A stretch of 25,377 nucleotides of DNA, from assembly GCA_035632055.1 (NCBI GenBank), contig DASQHO010000076.1, positions 1 to 25,377 on the forward strand, in the 5' to 3' direction. The stretch is from REEB95 sp035632055. Its GTDB lineage: Bacteria; Pseudomonadota; Alphaproteobacteria; ATCC43930; CGMCC-115725. Positions within the stretch are counted from its first letter, which is position 1. The number at the start of each line of letters is the position of its first letter. Under the pieces are notes generated by a model. It saw only the letters and a program-made list of their open reading frames with translations, ran no database searches and was not told the DNA's origin. The translations under genes and the position numbers were made by a program. This document shows positions 1-10,625 of this stretch, piece after piece.

Positions 1-22
1 AACGACGCGAAGGCGGACCGAC

Positions 23-1999
<1,977 letters not shown>

Positions 2000-2033
2000 T
2001 GACGGGACTCGGGGCCGCGCTTTAGATTGGCGC

Positions 2034-2109
2034 GGGCCCGTAGTTCAGCGGTTAGAACGCGCCGCTCATAACGGTGTAGTCGCAGGTTCGAATCCTGCCG
2101 GGCCCACCA
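2034..2109 (+). tRNA. tRNA with CAU anticodon, probably tRNA-Ile2 (lysidine-modified)
   Basis: A full 76-nt cloverleaf can be drawn. The acceptor stem GGGCCCG pairs with CGGGCCC, the D-arm is GUUC/GAAC with an 8-base loop, and the anticodon stem is CGCCG/CGGUG around loop CUCAUAA (anticodon CAU). The T-arm is GCAGG-UUCGAAU-CCUGC, followed by discriminator A and an encoded CCA end. CAU is shared by initiator Met, elongator Met and Ile2. The full acceptor pairing at 1-72 argues against initiator tRNA. The 8-base D-loop and the overall sequence resemble E. coli Ile2 more than elongator Met, as I recall them. If it is Ile2, TilS would modify C34 to read AUA. It lies between rpoD and ettA with no other RNA gene near. 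Confidence 0.93.
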
Positions 2110-2156
2110 TCCTCGCGCTGCCGTCTGCGCGGCTTCCACACTTCGCTGGAGTTCCC

Positions 2157-3839
2157 ATGCCTGCCTACCAGTACATCTATGTGATGAAAGGTCTGAGCAG
2201 GACCTTTCCTGGCGGACGCGAGGTGTTGAAGGACATCTGGCTGTCGTTCCTGCCCGGCGCCAAGATCGGCGTGGTCGGCGCCAACGGCGCCGGGAAGTCG
2301 ACGCTGCTGCGCATCATGGCTGGCCTCGATCACGATTTTTCCGGCGAGGGCTGGGCGGCAGAAGGCGTCACTACCGGCTACCTGCCGCAGGAGCCTGTCC
2401 TCGATCCCAAGAAGACGGTCGCTGGCAACGTCACCGACGGTCTCGGTGCGATCAAGACGCTGCTCGAGCGCTTCGAGGCCGTCAGCACGAAGCTCGGCGA
2501 AAGCCTGTCCGACGACGAAATGAACGCGCTGCTCGCAGAGCAAGCTGAGCTGCAGGAAAAGATCGACGCGGTCAACGGCTGGGAACTCGAACGCACGGTC
2601 GAGATCGCCATGGATGCGCTGCGATGTCCGCCCGGCGATACCGACGTCAGCAAGCTGTCGGGCGGTGAGCGCCGCCGCGTCGCGCTCTGCCGGCTGCTGC
2701 TGCAAAAGCCCGATCTGCTATTGCTCGATGAGCCCACAAATCACCTGGACGCCGAATCAGTGGCTTGGCTGCAGCGCTTCCTTGCGGAATATCCAGGCAC
2801 TGTCGTCACGGTGACGCACGACCGCTATTTCCTCGACGAAGTCGCCGGCTGGATCCTGGAGCTCGATCGCGGCCAGGGCATTCCCTATCAGGGTAATTAT
2901 TCCGGCTGGCTCGAGCAGAAGCAGAAACGGCTCGAACAGGAAGGCAGGCAGGAGGCGGCGCGCCAGCGCACGCTCGAACGCGAGCTCGAGTGGGTGAAGC
3001 AAAGCCCGCGCGCACGTCAGGCCAAGAGCAAAGCGCGGTTGTCCGCTTACGAAAGCCTTGTGTCGCAAAGCCGCGAAAAGGCGCCGGAAACCGCCCAGAT
3101 CGTGCTGCCGCCCGGGCCGCGTCTCGGTGACACGGTGATCGACGCCAGCCATCTCGGCAAAAGCTTCGGCGACAATTTGCTGATCGAGGACCTTTCGTTC
3201 CGATTGCCGCCTGGCGGCATCGTCGGCGTCATTGGGCCGAACGGCGCCGGCAAGACGACACTCTTCCGTATGATCGTCGGCCAGGAAAAGCCTGCGTCCG
3301 GCAGTATCCGGCTCGGCGACACGGTCAAACTGGGCTATGTCGATCAGAGCCGTGATGCGCTCGATCCCAACAAATCGGTGTTCGAGGAGATTTCCGGCGG
3401 CGCCGACGAGATCGATCTCGGCCGCCGCAAGCTGCCGGCGCGCGCCTACTGCGCCCTATTCAATTTCCGCGGGCCGGATCAGCAGAAAAAAACCGGCCAG
3501 CTTTCTGGCGGCGAGCGTAATCGAGTGCATCTCGCCAAAATGCTCAAGACCGGCGCCAACGTCATCCTGCTCGACGAGCCGACGAACGATCTCGACGTCG
3601 ACACGTTGCGCGCGCTCGAAGAGGCGCTGCTCGAATTTCCTGGCTGCGCCGTCATCGTCAGCCACGATCGCTGGTTTCTCGACCGGATTGCCACGCACAT
3701 CCTGGCCTTCGAAGGTATGAGTCAGGTCGTATGGTTCGAAGGCAACTATGCCGAATACGAGGCCGATCGCAGACGACGTCTCGGCGCGGCTGCCGAACAG
3801 CCGCACCGCATTCGCTATAAGCCGCTGACGCGGAATTAG
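2157..3839 (+). CDS. ettA: ABC-F ATPase EttA (energy-dependent translational throttle)
   Basis: This is a soluble ABC-F protein that binds the ribosomal E site and gates entry into elongation according to the ATP/ADP ratio. The 560-aa protein has two ATP-binding cassettes and no membrane segment. Cassette 1 has Walker A GANGAGKST (about residue 42), signature LSGGERRRVAL and Walker B LLLLDEPTNHLD. Cassette 2 has GPNGAGKTT, LSGGERNRVHL and VILLDEPTNDLD. The charged linker between them (about residues 240-310, rich in Lys/Arg/Glu/Gln) is typical of the family. The N-terminus MPAYQYIYVMKGLSRTFPGG and the length match EttA rather than Uup or YheS. A GGAG sequence sits just upstream of the ATG. 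It ends 3 bases before the convergent mlaC-like gene. Confidence 0.96.
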   Translation: MPAYQYIYVMKGLSRTFPGGREVLKDIWLSFLPGAKIGVVGANGAGKSTLLRIMAGLDHDFSGEGWAAEGVTTGYLPQEPVLDPKKTVAGNVTDGLGAIKTLLERFEAVSTKLGESLSDDEMNALLAEQAELQEKIDAVNGWELERTVEIAMDALRCPPGDTDVSKLSGGERRRVALCRLLLQKPDLLLLDEPTNHLDAESVAWLQRFLAEYPGTVVTVTHDRYFLDEVAGWILELDRGQGIPYQGNYSGWLEQKQKRLEQEGRQEAARQRTLERELEWVKQSPRARQAKSKARLSAYESLVSQSREKAPETAQIVLPPGPRLGDTVIDASHLGKSFGDNLLIEDLSFRLPPGGIVGVIGPNGAGKTTLFRMIVGQEKPASGSIRLGDTVKLGYVDQSRDALDPNKSVFEEISGGADEIDLGRRKLPARAYCALFNFRGPDQQKKTGQLSGGERNRVHLAKMLKTGANVILLDEPTNDLDVDTLRALEEALLEFPGCAVIVSHDRWFLDRIATHILAFEGMSQVVWFEGNYAEYEADRRRRLGAAAEQPHRIRYKPLTRN

Positions 3840-3842
3840 CGC

Positions 3843-4508
3843 CTAGTGGGCCGCCTGCGCCTGGGTCGGTGCGAACAAGCCGCTCGCTGGCACCGTGCCG
3901 TCGCTGAGGCGCTGCTGTAGCTGCTGATTCAGGCCTGCGACCGTGCCGCCATCGCGTTGGATCACCGACGCGATTTCCTCGCGTTCGGTCAGTGCCATGC
4001 TCACGCCTTCGACCTCGACGTCGATGATCTTGAGATCGCTGGTCGCCTTGCTGACGTGCCAGTAGATCGTGGTTGGCGGCGCCCCATTGGTATAGATGAG
4101 CTGGCTTGAAACGACATAGCTAGTCGGGCTTTCGGCGCGTGCGCCGGTCACTTTGATCGTCTCGCCGCTATACTGCTTGAAGCGGGCGGAATAGGTTCGT
4201 ACCACCCATTGCGTGAACAGCTGGTTGAACTGAGCTCGCTCCTGATCGCTGGCGCTGAGCCAGTAGCGGCCGAGCACGAAGCGCGCGATGCGCGGAATGT
4301 CGAAGCCGGACCGTAGCAGCGTGCCGAAGCGCTCTTCACGCTGCGTATCGGGCATCTGCGGATTGCGCAGGATTGTCAGTGCCTGCTGCACCAGCCCATC
4401 GACGAAGGTCGCCGGATCGGTCTGGTCCGCACGAACCGGGGCCGTCCACAGGAGCAGCGCGCCGACCACCACCAGGACAGACAGGGAACGGCGCGACGTG
4501 AATGACAT
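3843..4508 (-). CDS. MlaC/Ttg2D-family periplasmic phospholipid-binding protein (orphan)
   Basis: MlaC-type proteins carry phospholipids across the periplasm between outer-membrane MlaA and the inner-membrane MlaFEDB transporter. The 221-aa sequence starts with a clear signal peptide: basic MSFTSRR, a hydrophobic core, then a probable cleavage site after PVRA. The mature part carries the family pattern FDIPRIARFVLGRYW and later residues of the Tol_Tol_Ttg2 domain. The SD is strong (GGGGGG four bases before the ATG). No mlaA, mlaD, mlaE or mlaF lies nearby, so it stands alone. Other members of this family act in hopanoid transport (HpnM), which is an alternative role. It is divergent from metF, with about 190 bases between them. 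Confidence 0.88.
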   Translation of the reverse strand: MSFTSRRSLSVLVVVGALLLWTAPVRADQTDPATFVDGLVQQALTILRNPQMPDTQREERFGTLLRSGFDIPRIARFVLGRYWLSASDQERAQFNQLFTQWVVRTYSARFKQYSGETIKVTGARAESPTSYVVSSQLIYTNGAPPTTIYWHVSKATSDLKIIDVEVEGVSMALTEREEIASVIQRDGGTVAGLNQQLQQRLSDGTVPASGLFAPTQAQAAH

Positions 4509-4575
4509 AGGTCCCCCCCTTCGAATTAACCGGTATTCGGCGCACCGCGCCGGGCCTTTCAGCGGCAGGATAAGG

Positions 4576-4592
4576 CGGTCACGGCGTGACCG
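4576..4592. promoter_or_regulatory. Perfect 7-bp dyad between mlaC-like gene and metF
   Basis: CGGTCAC-GGC-GTGACCG is a perfect inverted repeat of 7-bp arms around a 3-base centre. It sits in the 196-base gap between the divergent mlaC-like and metF genes. The shape fits an operator for a dimeric regulator or a short hairpin. No T-run follows, so it is not a typical terminator. Its role is inferred only. Confidence 0.4.
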
Positions 4593-4650
4593 ACAAGGGC
4601 CGCTTCTATGCCGGCCGGGGTCGCATTTTTGGCGCTAGACGCGCTATGGT

Positions 4651-4679
4651 GCAGAACGCTATGTCCAGTGGGATTCTGC
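4651..4679 (+). promoter_or_regulatory. Inverted repeat in metF leader (possible hairpin)
   Basis: GCAGAA (4651-4656) is perfectly complementary to TTCTGC (4674-4679), enclosing 17 bases. It is followed at once by CCC-ATTTTT-GGG, which can form a second small hairpin just before the metF start. It could be a structured 5' leader. It does not match the SAM-II riboswitch pattern I remember, and I could not recognise any named riboswitch. I also found no convincing -35/-10 pair in this gap. Confidence 0.3.
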
Positions 4680-4704
4680 CCATTTTTGGGGGTAATTGGG
4701 ATCG

Positions 4705-5682
4705 ATGACGACGAGTCGAGGATGGCAAGGCAGATCGCATATGGCGGGCGGCCTGAAGGTCGGTGCGCTGCTGGCGGCCGATCCGCTCGCCGGCGTCGGC
4801 CGCGCGCCGCCGCGAGTCTCATTCGAATTCTTCCCGCCCAAGACCGAGGAGATGGAAGAAAAGCTGTGGCAGACGGTGAAGCGCGTCGAGCCCTTGGCGC
4901 CGCGTTTTGTGTCGGTCACCTATGGCGCCGGTGGCTCGACCCGCGCGCGCACCCACGCCACCGTGTTGCGCATTCGCACCGACACGGCGCTCGAGCCGGC
5001 GGCCCATCTCACCTGCATCGGCGCACCGCGTGACGCCATCGATGCGGTGGGCCGGCTCTACTGGGATTCGGGCATTCGCCACGTCGTCGCGTTGCGCGGC
5101 GATCCGCCGGCGGGCGAAGGCTCGTATAAGCCCCATCCCGGCGGTTATGCCTTTGCCGCCGACCTGGTCGCCGGCTTGAAGCGCATCGCGCCATTCGAGA
5201 TCAGCGTCGCCGCTTATCCCGAGACGCATCCTGAAGCCAAAAGCCCCGAAGCCGATCTCGACAACCTGAAACGCAAGATCGATGCCGGCGCCGATCGAGC
5301 GATCACCCAATTCTTCTTTGAAGTCGACGTATATTTGCGTTTCGTCGACCGCGCGCGTGCCCACGGCATCGGCGTGCCGATCGTGCCCGGTATCCTGCCG
5401 GTGACCAATTTTGCTCAAGTGAAGAAATTTGCCGCCGTGTGCGGCGCCGCGATCCCCGACTGGATGCCGCCGATGTTCGACGGACTCGACGCCGATCCCG
5501 ACACGCGCCGGCTGGTGGCGGCGTCGATCGCAGCGGAGCAATGCCGCCGGTTGCAAGCGCACGGCGTCGACGATTTCCACTTTTATACGCTCAACCGCGC
5601 CGATCTCATCGTCGCGATCTGCCACATGATCGGCGTGCGCGGACCGACGCCGGCCGACACAGTCAAGGCTCCGGCGGGCTGA
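4705..5682 (+). CDS. metF: 5,10-methylenetetrahydrofolate reductase MetF
   Basis: MetF is an FAD enzyme that reduces methylene-THF to 5-methyl-THF, the methyl donor used by MetH. The sequence is a TIM-barrel of the MTHFR family: VSFEFFPPKTEEMEEKLW near the N-terminus carries the catalytic Glu. Next come FVSVTYGAGGSTR, HLTCIGAP, ALRGDPP and EISVAAYPETHPEA. GADRAITQFFFEVDVYLRF and VPIVPGILPVTNFAQ complete the pattern. Three in-frame starts are possible: TTG 4696, ATG 4705 (GGGGGT 11 bases upstream) and ATG 4741 (AAGG 10 bases upstream). I chose 4705, giving 325 aa; 4741 would still keep the whole domain. metH begins 4 bases after the stop, so the two are surely co-transcribed. Confidence 0.95.
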   Translation: MTTSRGWQGRSHMAGGLKVGALLAADPLAGVGRAPPRVSFEFFPPKTEEMEEKLWQTVKRVEPLAPRFVSVTYGAGGSTRARTHATVLRIRTDTALEPAAHLTCIGAPRDAIDAVGRLYWDSGIRHVVALRGDPPAGEGSYKPHPGGYAFAADLVAGLKRIAPFEISVAAYPETHPEAKSPEADLDNLKRKIDAGADRAITQFFFEVDVYLRFVDRARAHGIGVPIVPGILPVTNFAQVKKFAAVCGAAIPDWMPPMFDGLDADPDTRRLVAASIAAEQCRRLQAHGVDDFHFYTLNRADLIVAICHMIGVRGPTPADTVKAPAG

Positions 5683-5686
5683 AATT

Positions 5687-8600
5687 ATGGCGCATATTCT
5701 CGATGTCATGCGGGATCGCGTGCTGTTGTGCGACGGCGCCATGGGCACGGCCGTACACGGACGCAATCTCGACCTCGATCGCGATTTCCTCGGCAAGGAA
5801 AACTGCATCGAGGTGCTTAATCAGAGCCGCGCCGACGTCATTCGCGCGATCCATCTCGGCCATTTTCGCGCCGGCGCCGACGTGGTGCAGACCAATTCCT
5901 TTGGCGGCTCGCCGATCACGCTTGGCGACTTTGGTCTTGCCGATCAGGCCTTCGCGATCAATCGCCGCGCCGCTGAAATCGCGCGTGAGGCGGTTGAGGA
6001 ATGCGCCAAGGACGGCCGCGACCGCTTCGTCATCGGCTCGATCGGTCCCGGCACGCGCCTACCGTCGCTTGGCCACGTCGATTACCAGACGCTCGAGGAT
6101 GCGCTCGCTGTTCAGGCGGAGGGCCTGGCCACTGGCGGCGTCGACGTCATCCTCGCCGAGACCTGCCAGGATCCGCTGCAGATCAAGGCTGCGGTGAACG
6201 CTGCCAAGCGCGCCGCCGCCAAGTCTGGGCGCGAGATTCCCATCTTCGTCCAGGTCACGGTCGAGACCACCGGCACGCTGCTGGTCGGCCCTGACATCGC
6301 TGCTGCCGCGACCATCGTCCGCGCGCTCGACGTGCCGCTAATTGGCCTGAATTGTGGGACCGGTCCGCGCGAGATGGCCGAGCATCTCAAATGGCTGTCT
6401 GAGAACTGGCCCGGCATGTTGTCGGTTCAACCCAACGCCGGCCTGCCTGAGCTGCTCGACGGCAAGACGCACTATCCGCTGACGGCGACCGAGTTCGCGC
6501 CTTGGATATCGCGTTTCGTGCGCGAGGACGGCGCCAATCTGGTCGGCGGCTGCTGCGGCACCGAGACCGATCACATCGCCGCGCTCGACGCTGCCCTGCG
6601 TCAGCTGGCCGATGGCGGCCTGCGGCCGCGACCCAAAGCGCGGCAGGCCGTGTGGACGCCGTCGGTCGCCTCGCTTTACGGCCAGGTACCGCTGCGTCAG
6701 GAGAACGCTTATCTGTCGATCGGCGAGCGTTGCAACGCCAACGGCTCGAAGCGCTTTCGCGAGATGCAGGAGCGCGGCGACTGGGACGGCGCCGTCGAAA
6801 TGGCGCGCGCCCAGATGAAGGACGGCTCGCACGCGCTCGACCTGTGCACTGCCTTTGTCGGCCGTGACGAGGTCGCCGACATGAGCGCGGCAATGACCAA
6901 GCTGACCAACGGCGTCAACGCGCCGCTGGCAATCGACACCACCGAGCTGCCGGTGCTCGAAGCGTCGCTCAAGCTCTACGGCGGCAAGGCGATCATCAAC
7001 TCGATCAATCTCGAGGACGGCGAGGAAACGCTTGAAAAGAAGGTGCGGCTGGCCAAGCGCTTCGGCGCGGCCTGTATCGCCTTGACCATCGACGAAGAAG
7101 GCATGGCCAAAGATGCGGCGCGCAAAATCGCCCTGGCTCGGCGCATCCACGACCTTGCCAGCGGCAAGCTCGGCCTGCCGTCGTCGGACCTCCTGTTCGA
7201 TCCGCTGACCTTCACCATCTGCACCGGCAACGAGGAGGATCGTCGCCTCGGCCTCGAGACGCTCGACGCGATCGAGGGCATCGCCAAGGCGTTGCCCGAG
7301 TGTCAGATCATCCTCGGTCTGTCGAACATCTCGTTCGGCCTCGCGCCTGCCGCGCGCAGCGTGCTCAATTCGGTGTTCCTGGAAGAGGCGCTGAAGCGCG
7401 GCATGACCGGCGCCATCCTGCACGTCTCCAAAATCGTGCCGTTCCACCGCATTCCCGAGAACGAGGCGAAGACCGCGCTCGATCTGATCTACGACCGGCG
7501 CAAGCCGGGCTACGATCCGTTGCACGCCTTCATCGCGCTGTACGAGAACCGCACCGAGACCAAGGCGGCGAAGAAGGAACGGCCGATTTCACTCGAAGAG
7601 CGGCTCAAGGCGCGCATTGTCGACGGCGACCGTTCCGGCCTCGAGGCCGATCTCAAGGCGGCGCTCACCCGGATGGGGCCGCTCGACATCATCAACAACA
7701 TTCTGCTCGAGGGCATGAAGACAGTTGGCGACCTGTTTGGCGCCGGCAAGATGCAGCTGCCCTTCGTCCTGCAATCGGCGGAGACGATGAAGGCCGCCGT
7801 CGCTTATCTCGAGCCGCACATGGAACGAATCGACGGCGCCGAGAAAGGCACTATCGTGCTCGCGACGGTGAAGGGCGACGTGCACGATATCGGCAAGAAC
7901 CTGGTCGACATCCTGCTGACCAATAACGGCTACAAGGTCGTCAATCTCGGCATCAAGCAACCGCTCAATTCTATTCTCGAAGCCGCTGAAAACCACAGCG
8001 CCGATGCCGTCGGCATGTCGGGGCTGCTGGTCAAATCGACCGTGGTGATGCGCGAGAATCTCGAGGAGATGACTCGGCGCGGACTCGATCTGCCGGTCAT
8101 CCTGGGCGGCGCGGCGCTGACTCGCCGCTACGTCGAGGAGGATTGCGCCAAGGCCTATGCATCCGGCGCGGTTGCTTATGCCCGCGACGCCTTTGAAGGT
8201 CTCGCGCTGATGAACAACGTGGTCAATGGCACCTTTGCCGGTGCGGTCGCGCAGAAACGCGAGAAGAACAAGGATCGGCCGGTGAATCAGTCGCGCCGCC
8301 TGGGCCGCGCTGCCGAGCCGCGCATCCTCCGTCCCCTCGACCTCGAGGAAATCCGTTTACGCCGCGCCGAACTCGCGCGCGGCGTGCCAGTGCCGCAACC
8401 GCCGTTCTGGGGGCCGCGTACCATTGCGCGCGTACCGCTCAAGACCGTCGTTCCTTTCCTCAACGAGCGTATGCTCTACCAATTCCATTGGGGTTACCGG
8501 AAACAAGGCCGCACGCTCGACGAATTCAAGGCCTGGGCGAAGCAGGAATTGCGTCCGGTGCTCAACGAATTGTTCGAGCGCGTCGCCAAGGAGGACATCC

Positions 8601-9181
8601 TGGTACCGCAGGCAGCTTACGGCTATTGGCCGTGCGCCGCGGCGGGCGACGAGCTCGTGCTCTACGATCCCGACAGCGCCAACGAAGTCGCGCGTTTCTC
8701 GTTCCCGCGCCAGAACAAGCCAGGTGGCCTCTGCATCGCCGATTTCTTCCGCGACGTCACCGCTAACGAGCGCGACGTCGTTGCGTTGCAAGTCGTCACC
8801 ATGGGCCGCGGCGCGTCGGAAGTGGCGCGGCAATGGTTCGCCGACAACCGCTACAAGGATTACCTCTACCTGCACGGCCTGTCGGTCGAAATGGCCGAGG
8901 CTCTGGCCGAATACCTGCACCAGCGCATCCGTGCCGAGATGGGCTTCGCCGGCGAGGAGGCACGCGACGTCGAAGGCCTGTTGCGTCAGGAATATCGCGG
9001 CAGCCGCTATTCTTTCGGCTATCCCGCCTGTCCCGATCTGGCGCAGCAGCGCCAGTTGCTGGCGCTCTTACGCGCGCAGGAAATCGGCGTCGGCCTCACC
9101 GAAGAGGATCAGCTCGATCCCGAGCAGTCGACGTCGGCGATCGTCGTGCTGCATCCGCAGGCCAAATACTTCTCGGTCTGA
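5687..9181 (+). CDS. metH: Cobalamin-dependent methionine synthase MetH
   Basis: MetH moves a methyl group from methyl-THF via cobalamin to homocysteine. All four modules are present in 1164 aa. The homocysteine domain (about 1-310) has zinc ligands Cys223 (GLNCGTG) and Cys289/Cys290 (GGCCGT). The folate-binding domain begins at YLSIGERCNANG. The cobalamin module has the cap (about 650-710) and DVHDIG, with His733 as the expected lower cobalt ligand. The C-terminal AdoMet reactivation domain (about 860-1164) has RYSFGYPACPD at 1107-1117. The length is a little under E. coli MetH. The start is 4 bases after metF, with only a weak SD, suggesting translational coupling. No cobalamin riboswitch was recognised upstream. 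Confidence 0.98.
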   Translation: MAHILDVMRDRVLLCDGAMGTAVHGRNLDLDRDFLGKENCIEVLNQSRADVIRAIHLGHFRAGADVVQTNSFGGSPITLGDFGLADQAFAINRRAAEIAREAVEECAKDGRDRFVIGSIGPGTRLPSLGHVDYQTLEDALAVQAEGLATGGVDVILAETCQDPLQIKAAVNAAKRAAAKSGREIPIFVQVTVETTGTLLVGPDIAAAATIVRALDVPLIGLNCGTGPREMAEHLKWLSENWPGMLSVQPNAGLPELLDGKTHYPLTATEFAPWISRFVREDGANLVGGCCGTETDHIAALDAALRQLADGGLRPRPKARQAVWTPSVASLYGQVPLRQENAYLSIGERCNANGSKRFREMQERGDWDGAVEMARAQMKDGSHALDLCTAFVGRDEVADMSAAMTKLTNGVNAPLAIDTTELPVLEASLKLYGGKAIINSINLEDGEETLEKKVRLAKRFGAACIALTIDEEGMAKDAARKIALARRIHDLASGKLGLPSSDLLFDPLTFTICTGNEEDRRLGLETLDAIEGIAKALPECQIILGLSNISFGLAPAARSVLNSVFLEEALKRGMTGAILHVSKIVPFHRIPENEAKTALDLIYDRRKPGYDPLHAFIALYENRTETKAAKKERPISLEERLKARIVDGDRSGLEADLKAALTRMGPLDIINNILLEGMKTVGDLFGAGKMQLPFVLQSAETMKAAVAYLEPHMERIDGAEKGTIVLATVKGDVHDIGKNLVDILLTNNGYKVVNLGIKQPLNSILEAAENHSADAVGMSGLLVKSTVVMRENLEEMTRRGLDLPVILGGAALTRRYVEEDCAKAYASGAVAYARDAFEGLALMNNVVNGTFAGAVAQKREKNKDRPVNQSRRLGRAAEPRILRPLDLEEIRLRRAELARGVPVPQPPFWGPRTIARVPLKTVVPFLNERMLYQFHWGYRKQGRTLDEFKAWAKQELRPVLNELFERVAKEDILVPQAAYGYWPCAAAGDELVLYDPDSANEVARFSFPRQNKPGGLCIADFFRDVTANERDVVALQVVTMGRGASEVARQWFADNRYKDYLYLHGLSVEMAEALAEYLHQRIRAEMGFAGEEARDVEGLLRQEYRGSRYSFGYPACPDLAQQRQLLALLRAQEIGVGLTEEDQLDPEQSTSAIVVLHPQAKYFSV

Positions 9182-9193
9182 GCCGCGCCTCAG
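9178..9193. terminator. Small hairpin spanning the convergent metH / transporter stops
   Basis: CTGAG-CCGCGC-CTCAG forms a 5-bp stem with a 6-base loop. It covers both stop codons of the convergent metH and transporter genes, which are 8 bases apart. There is no T-run on either side, so it is at best a weak bidirectional terminator. Confidence 0.25.
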
Positions 9194-10449
9194 TTGCCGG
9201 TCGGCAGCCAGGTCATCGCGCCGGTCCATTTGAGCCACAGCACCGCGAAGGCGAGCGACAGCAGCGTGAACGGCACGGCGGCGCGCGCGTATTCGGCGTT
9301 CGACAGCCGGATGCCCAACGTCTTGGCGCGCTCGACGACAATAACGTTGGCGACCGAGCCCAGCAGCAACAGGTTGCTGGCCAGCGACGTGATCAGCGCC
9401 AAACCATAAAGTTCGCCGGCCGGCGGGCTCGGCCAGATTTGTACCAGGAACATCACCCATGGCACGGTGCCGATGACGTTGCTCATCACCAGCGTCAGCG
9501 GCGTCAGCACGATCAGGCTGTCGGGACCCAGGCCAACCGACTGCAAGCCCGACAGAGCCGAGAACGGGATGCCCGTATCGGCGAGCGTACCGGTAATGGC
9601 GAAGAGACAGAGGAACAGCAGCACCAGAGGCCAATCGACCGCCGCGATCATGGTGCGGCTGGTGAACTTGCGATTTGACAGCAACACTGCGGCGATCAGC
9701 ATTCCGCCGATTTCGCGCGGCAGCGGCGTCGCGAACAGGATCAGCATGGCGCCGAGCGCGATCAGGCCCTTGATCGTCTGGTTGCGGTCGTGCGGGTGGC
9801 GTGGCAGATCGGCGGCGACCTGGCTCGCCGCCAATTCGGTGGCGCCGATGCGGTCGCGCCACATCAGCCAGACGATGCCGTAAACGCAGCCGAGCCCGAC
9901 CAGCGCCGGCACGAGGCACGCGACCAAGAAGCCGTGAAAGCTCAAGCCGCCCATCTGGCCGATCAGGATGTTCTGCGGATTTCCGATAAAGGTCGCCGCC
10001 GAACCCGCATTACTTGCACCAATGAGCGCGATCAGGAATGGCCGCGGATCGAGGTTGCGCGCCTGTGCGCCAGCGATCAGCAGCGGCGCCATGGTGAATG
10101 CGACGAGGTCGTTGACCAGGAACGCCGACAAGGCGCCGCATACTGCAACTGTCAGGCCGAGCAGCACCGCCGGCTCGTCGCTCCGCGCCATCAGCCAGTC
10201 GCAGCAGATTTCGAAGAATCCCGAAGCGACGAACTGCGCCGAAATGATCATCAGGGCAAACAGGAGGACGAGGGTCGGCGCATCGATGCTCGAGCCGAGC
10301 TCGTCGAGCGTGACCTGCTGGCTCGCCAACAGCGCGACGAAGCCGAGCAGCGCGATACCCGTGCGGTCCACCGACAACCAGGGCAAGCGCCCGGCCGCCA
10401 TGCCGACATATGTCAGCAGAAAAACGACGATGATGACCGCGATATGCAT
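9190..10449 (-). CDS. ArsB/CitM/SLC13-type (ion transporter superfamily) membrane permease
   Basis: This is an inner-membrane secondary transporter of the ion transporter superfamily, which includes ArsB, the CitM and NhaD groups, and E. coli YbiR. The 419-aa protein is hydrophobic throughout, with about 11-12 membrane segments. The hallmark stretches are VNDLVAFTMAPLL and SNAGSAATFIGNPQNILIG, the paired re-entrant loop region. A second half-repeat near residue 330 reads LTLVMSNVIGTVPWVMFL. The substrate cannot be read from the sequence: arsenite, dicarboxylate, citrate or Na+/H+ are all possible. No ars genes, thioredoxin reductase or two-component genes lie alongside to help. No good SD precedes the ATG at 10449, so the start is uncertain. 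It ends 8 bases from metH. Confidence 0.85.
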   Translation of the reverse strand: MHIAVIIVVFLLTYVGMAAGRLPWLSVDRTGIALLGFVALLASQQVTLDELGSSIDAPTLVLLFALMIISAQFVASGFFEICCDWLMARSDEPAVLLGLTVAVCGALSAFLVNDLVAFTMAPLLIAGAQARNLDPRPFLIALIGASNAGSAATFIGNPQNILIGQMGGLSFHGFLVACLVPALVGLGCVYGIVWLMWRDRIGATELAASQVAADLPRHPHDRNQTIKGLIALGAMLILFATPLPREIGGMLIAAVLLSNRKFTSRTMIAAVDWPLVLLFLCLFAITGTLADTGIPFSALSGLQSVGLGPDSLIVLTPLTLVMSNVIGTVPWVMFLVQIWPSPPAGELYGLALITSLASNLLLLGSVANVIVVERAKTLGIRLSNAEYARAAVPFTLLSLAFAVLWLKWTGAMTWLPTGN

Positions 10450-10501
10450 GGACCAGAGGGCTTGGAGCGCACCGCAATGGCCGGCGCGACGAGCTGGCTA
10501 A

Positions 10502-10531
10502 TCTATAGGGCAAAGCCTGCGCGGCGCGGAA
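10502..10531 (-). promoter_or_regulatory. Candidate promoter for the ArsB/SLC13-type transporter
   Basis: Read on the minus strand, TTCCGC (10526-10531) and TATAGA (10502-10507) are 18 bases apart, ending about 50 bases upstream of the transporter ATG. The -10 is good and the -35 is poor. The 176-base gap (10450-10625) holds nothing else that I recognise. Confidence 0.3.
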
Positions 10532-10625
10532 GGGCGGCCCTTGGCATGCCGCCATATTGCGAAAAAGTGTGTTCCGGCGACCACGGTATGGGGTCCAAAC
10601 GTCAGGGCCCCCGCCAACGCCGCGC

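Noticed and set aside
4509..4704. SAM-II riboswitch or cobalamin riboswitch in front of metF-metH
   Set aside because: The conserved SAM-II loop sequence and the B12-box pattern that I remember are absent. The stems seen are simple inverted repeats.
6338..7525. Minus-strand open frame of 395 codons inside metH
   Set aside because: It is antisense to the conserved homocysteine and folate domains of MetH. Its Arg/Ala/Val/Asp-rich composition is typical of a shadow in GC-rich DNA.
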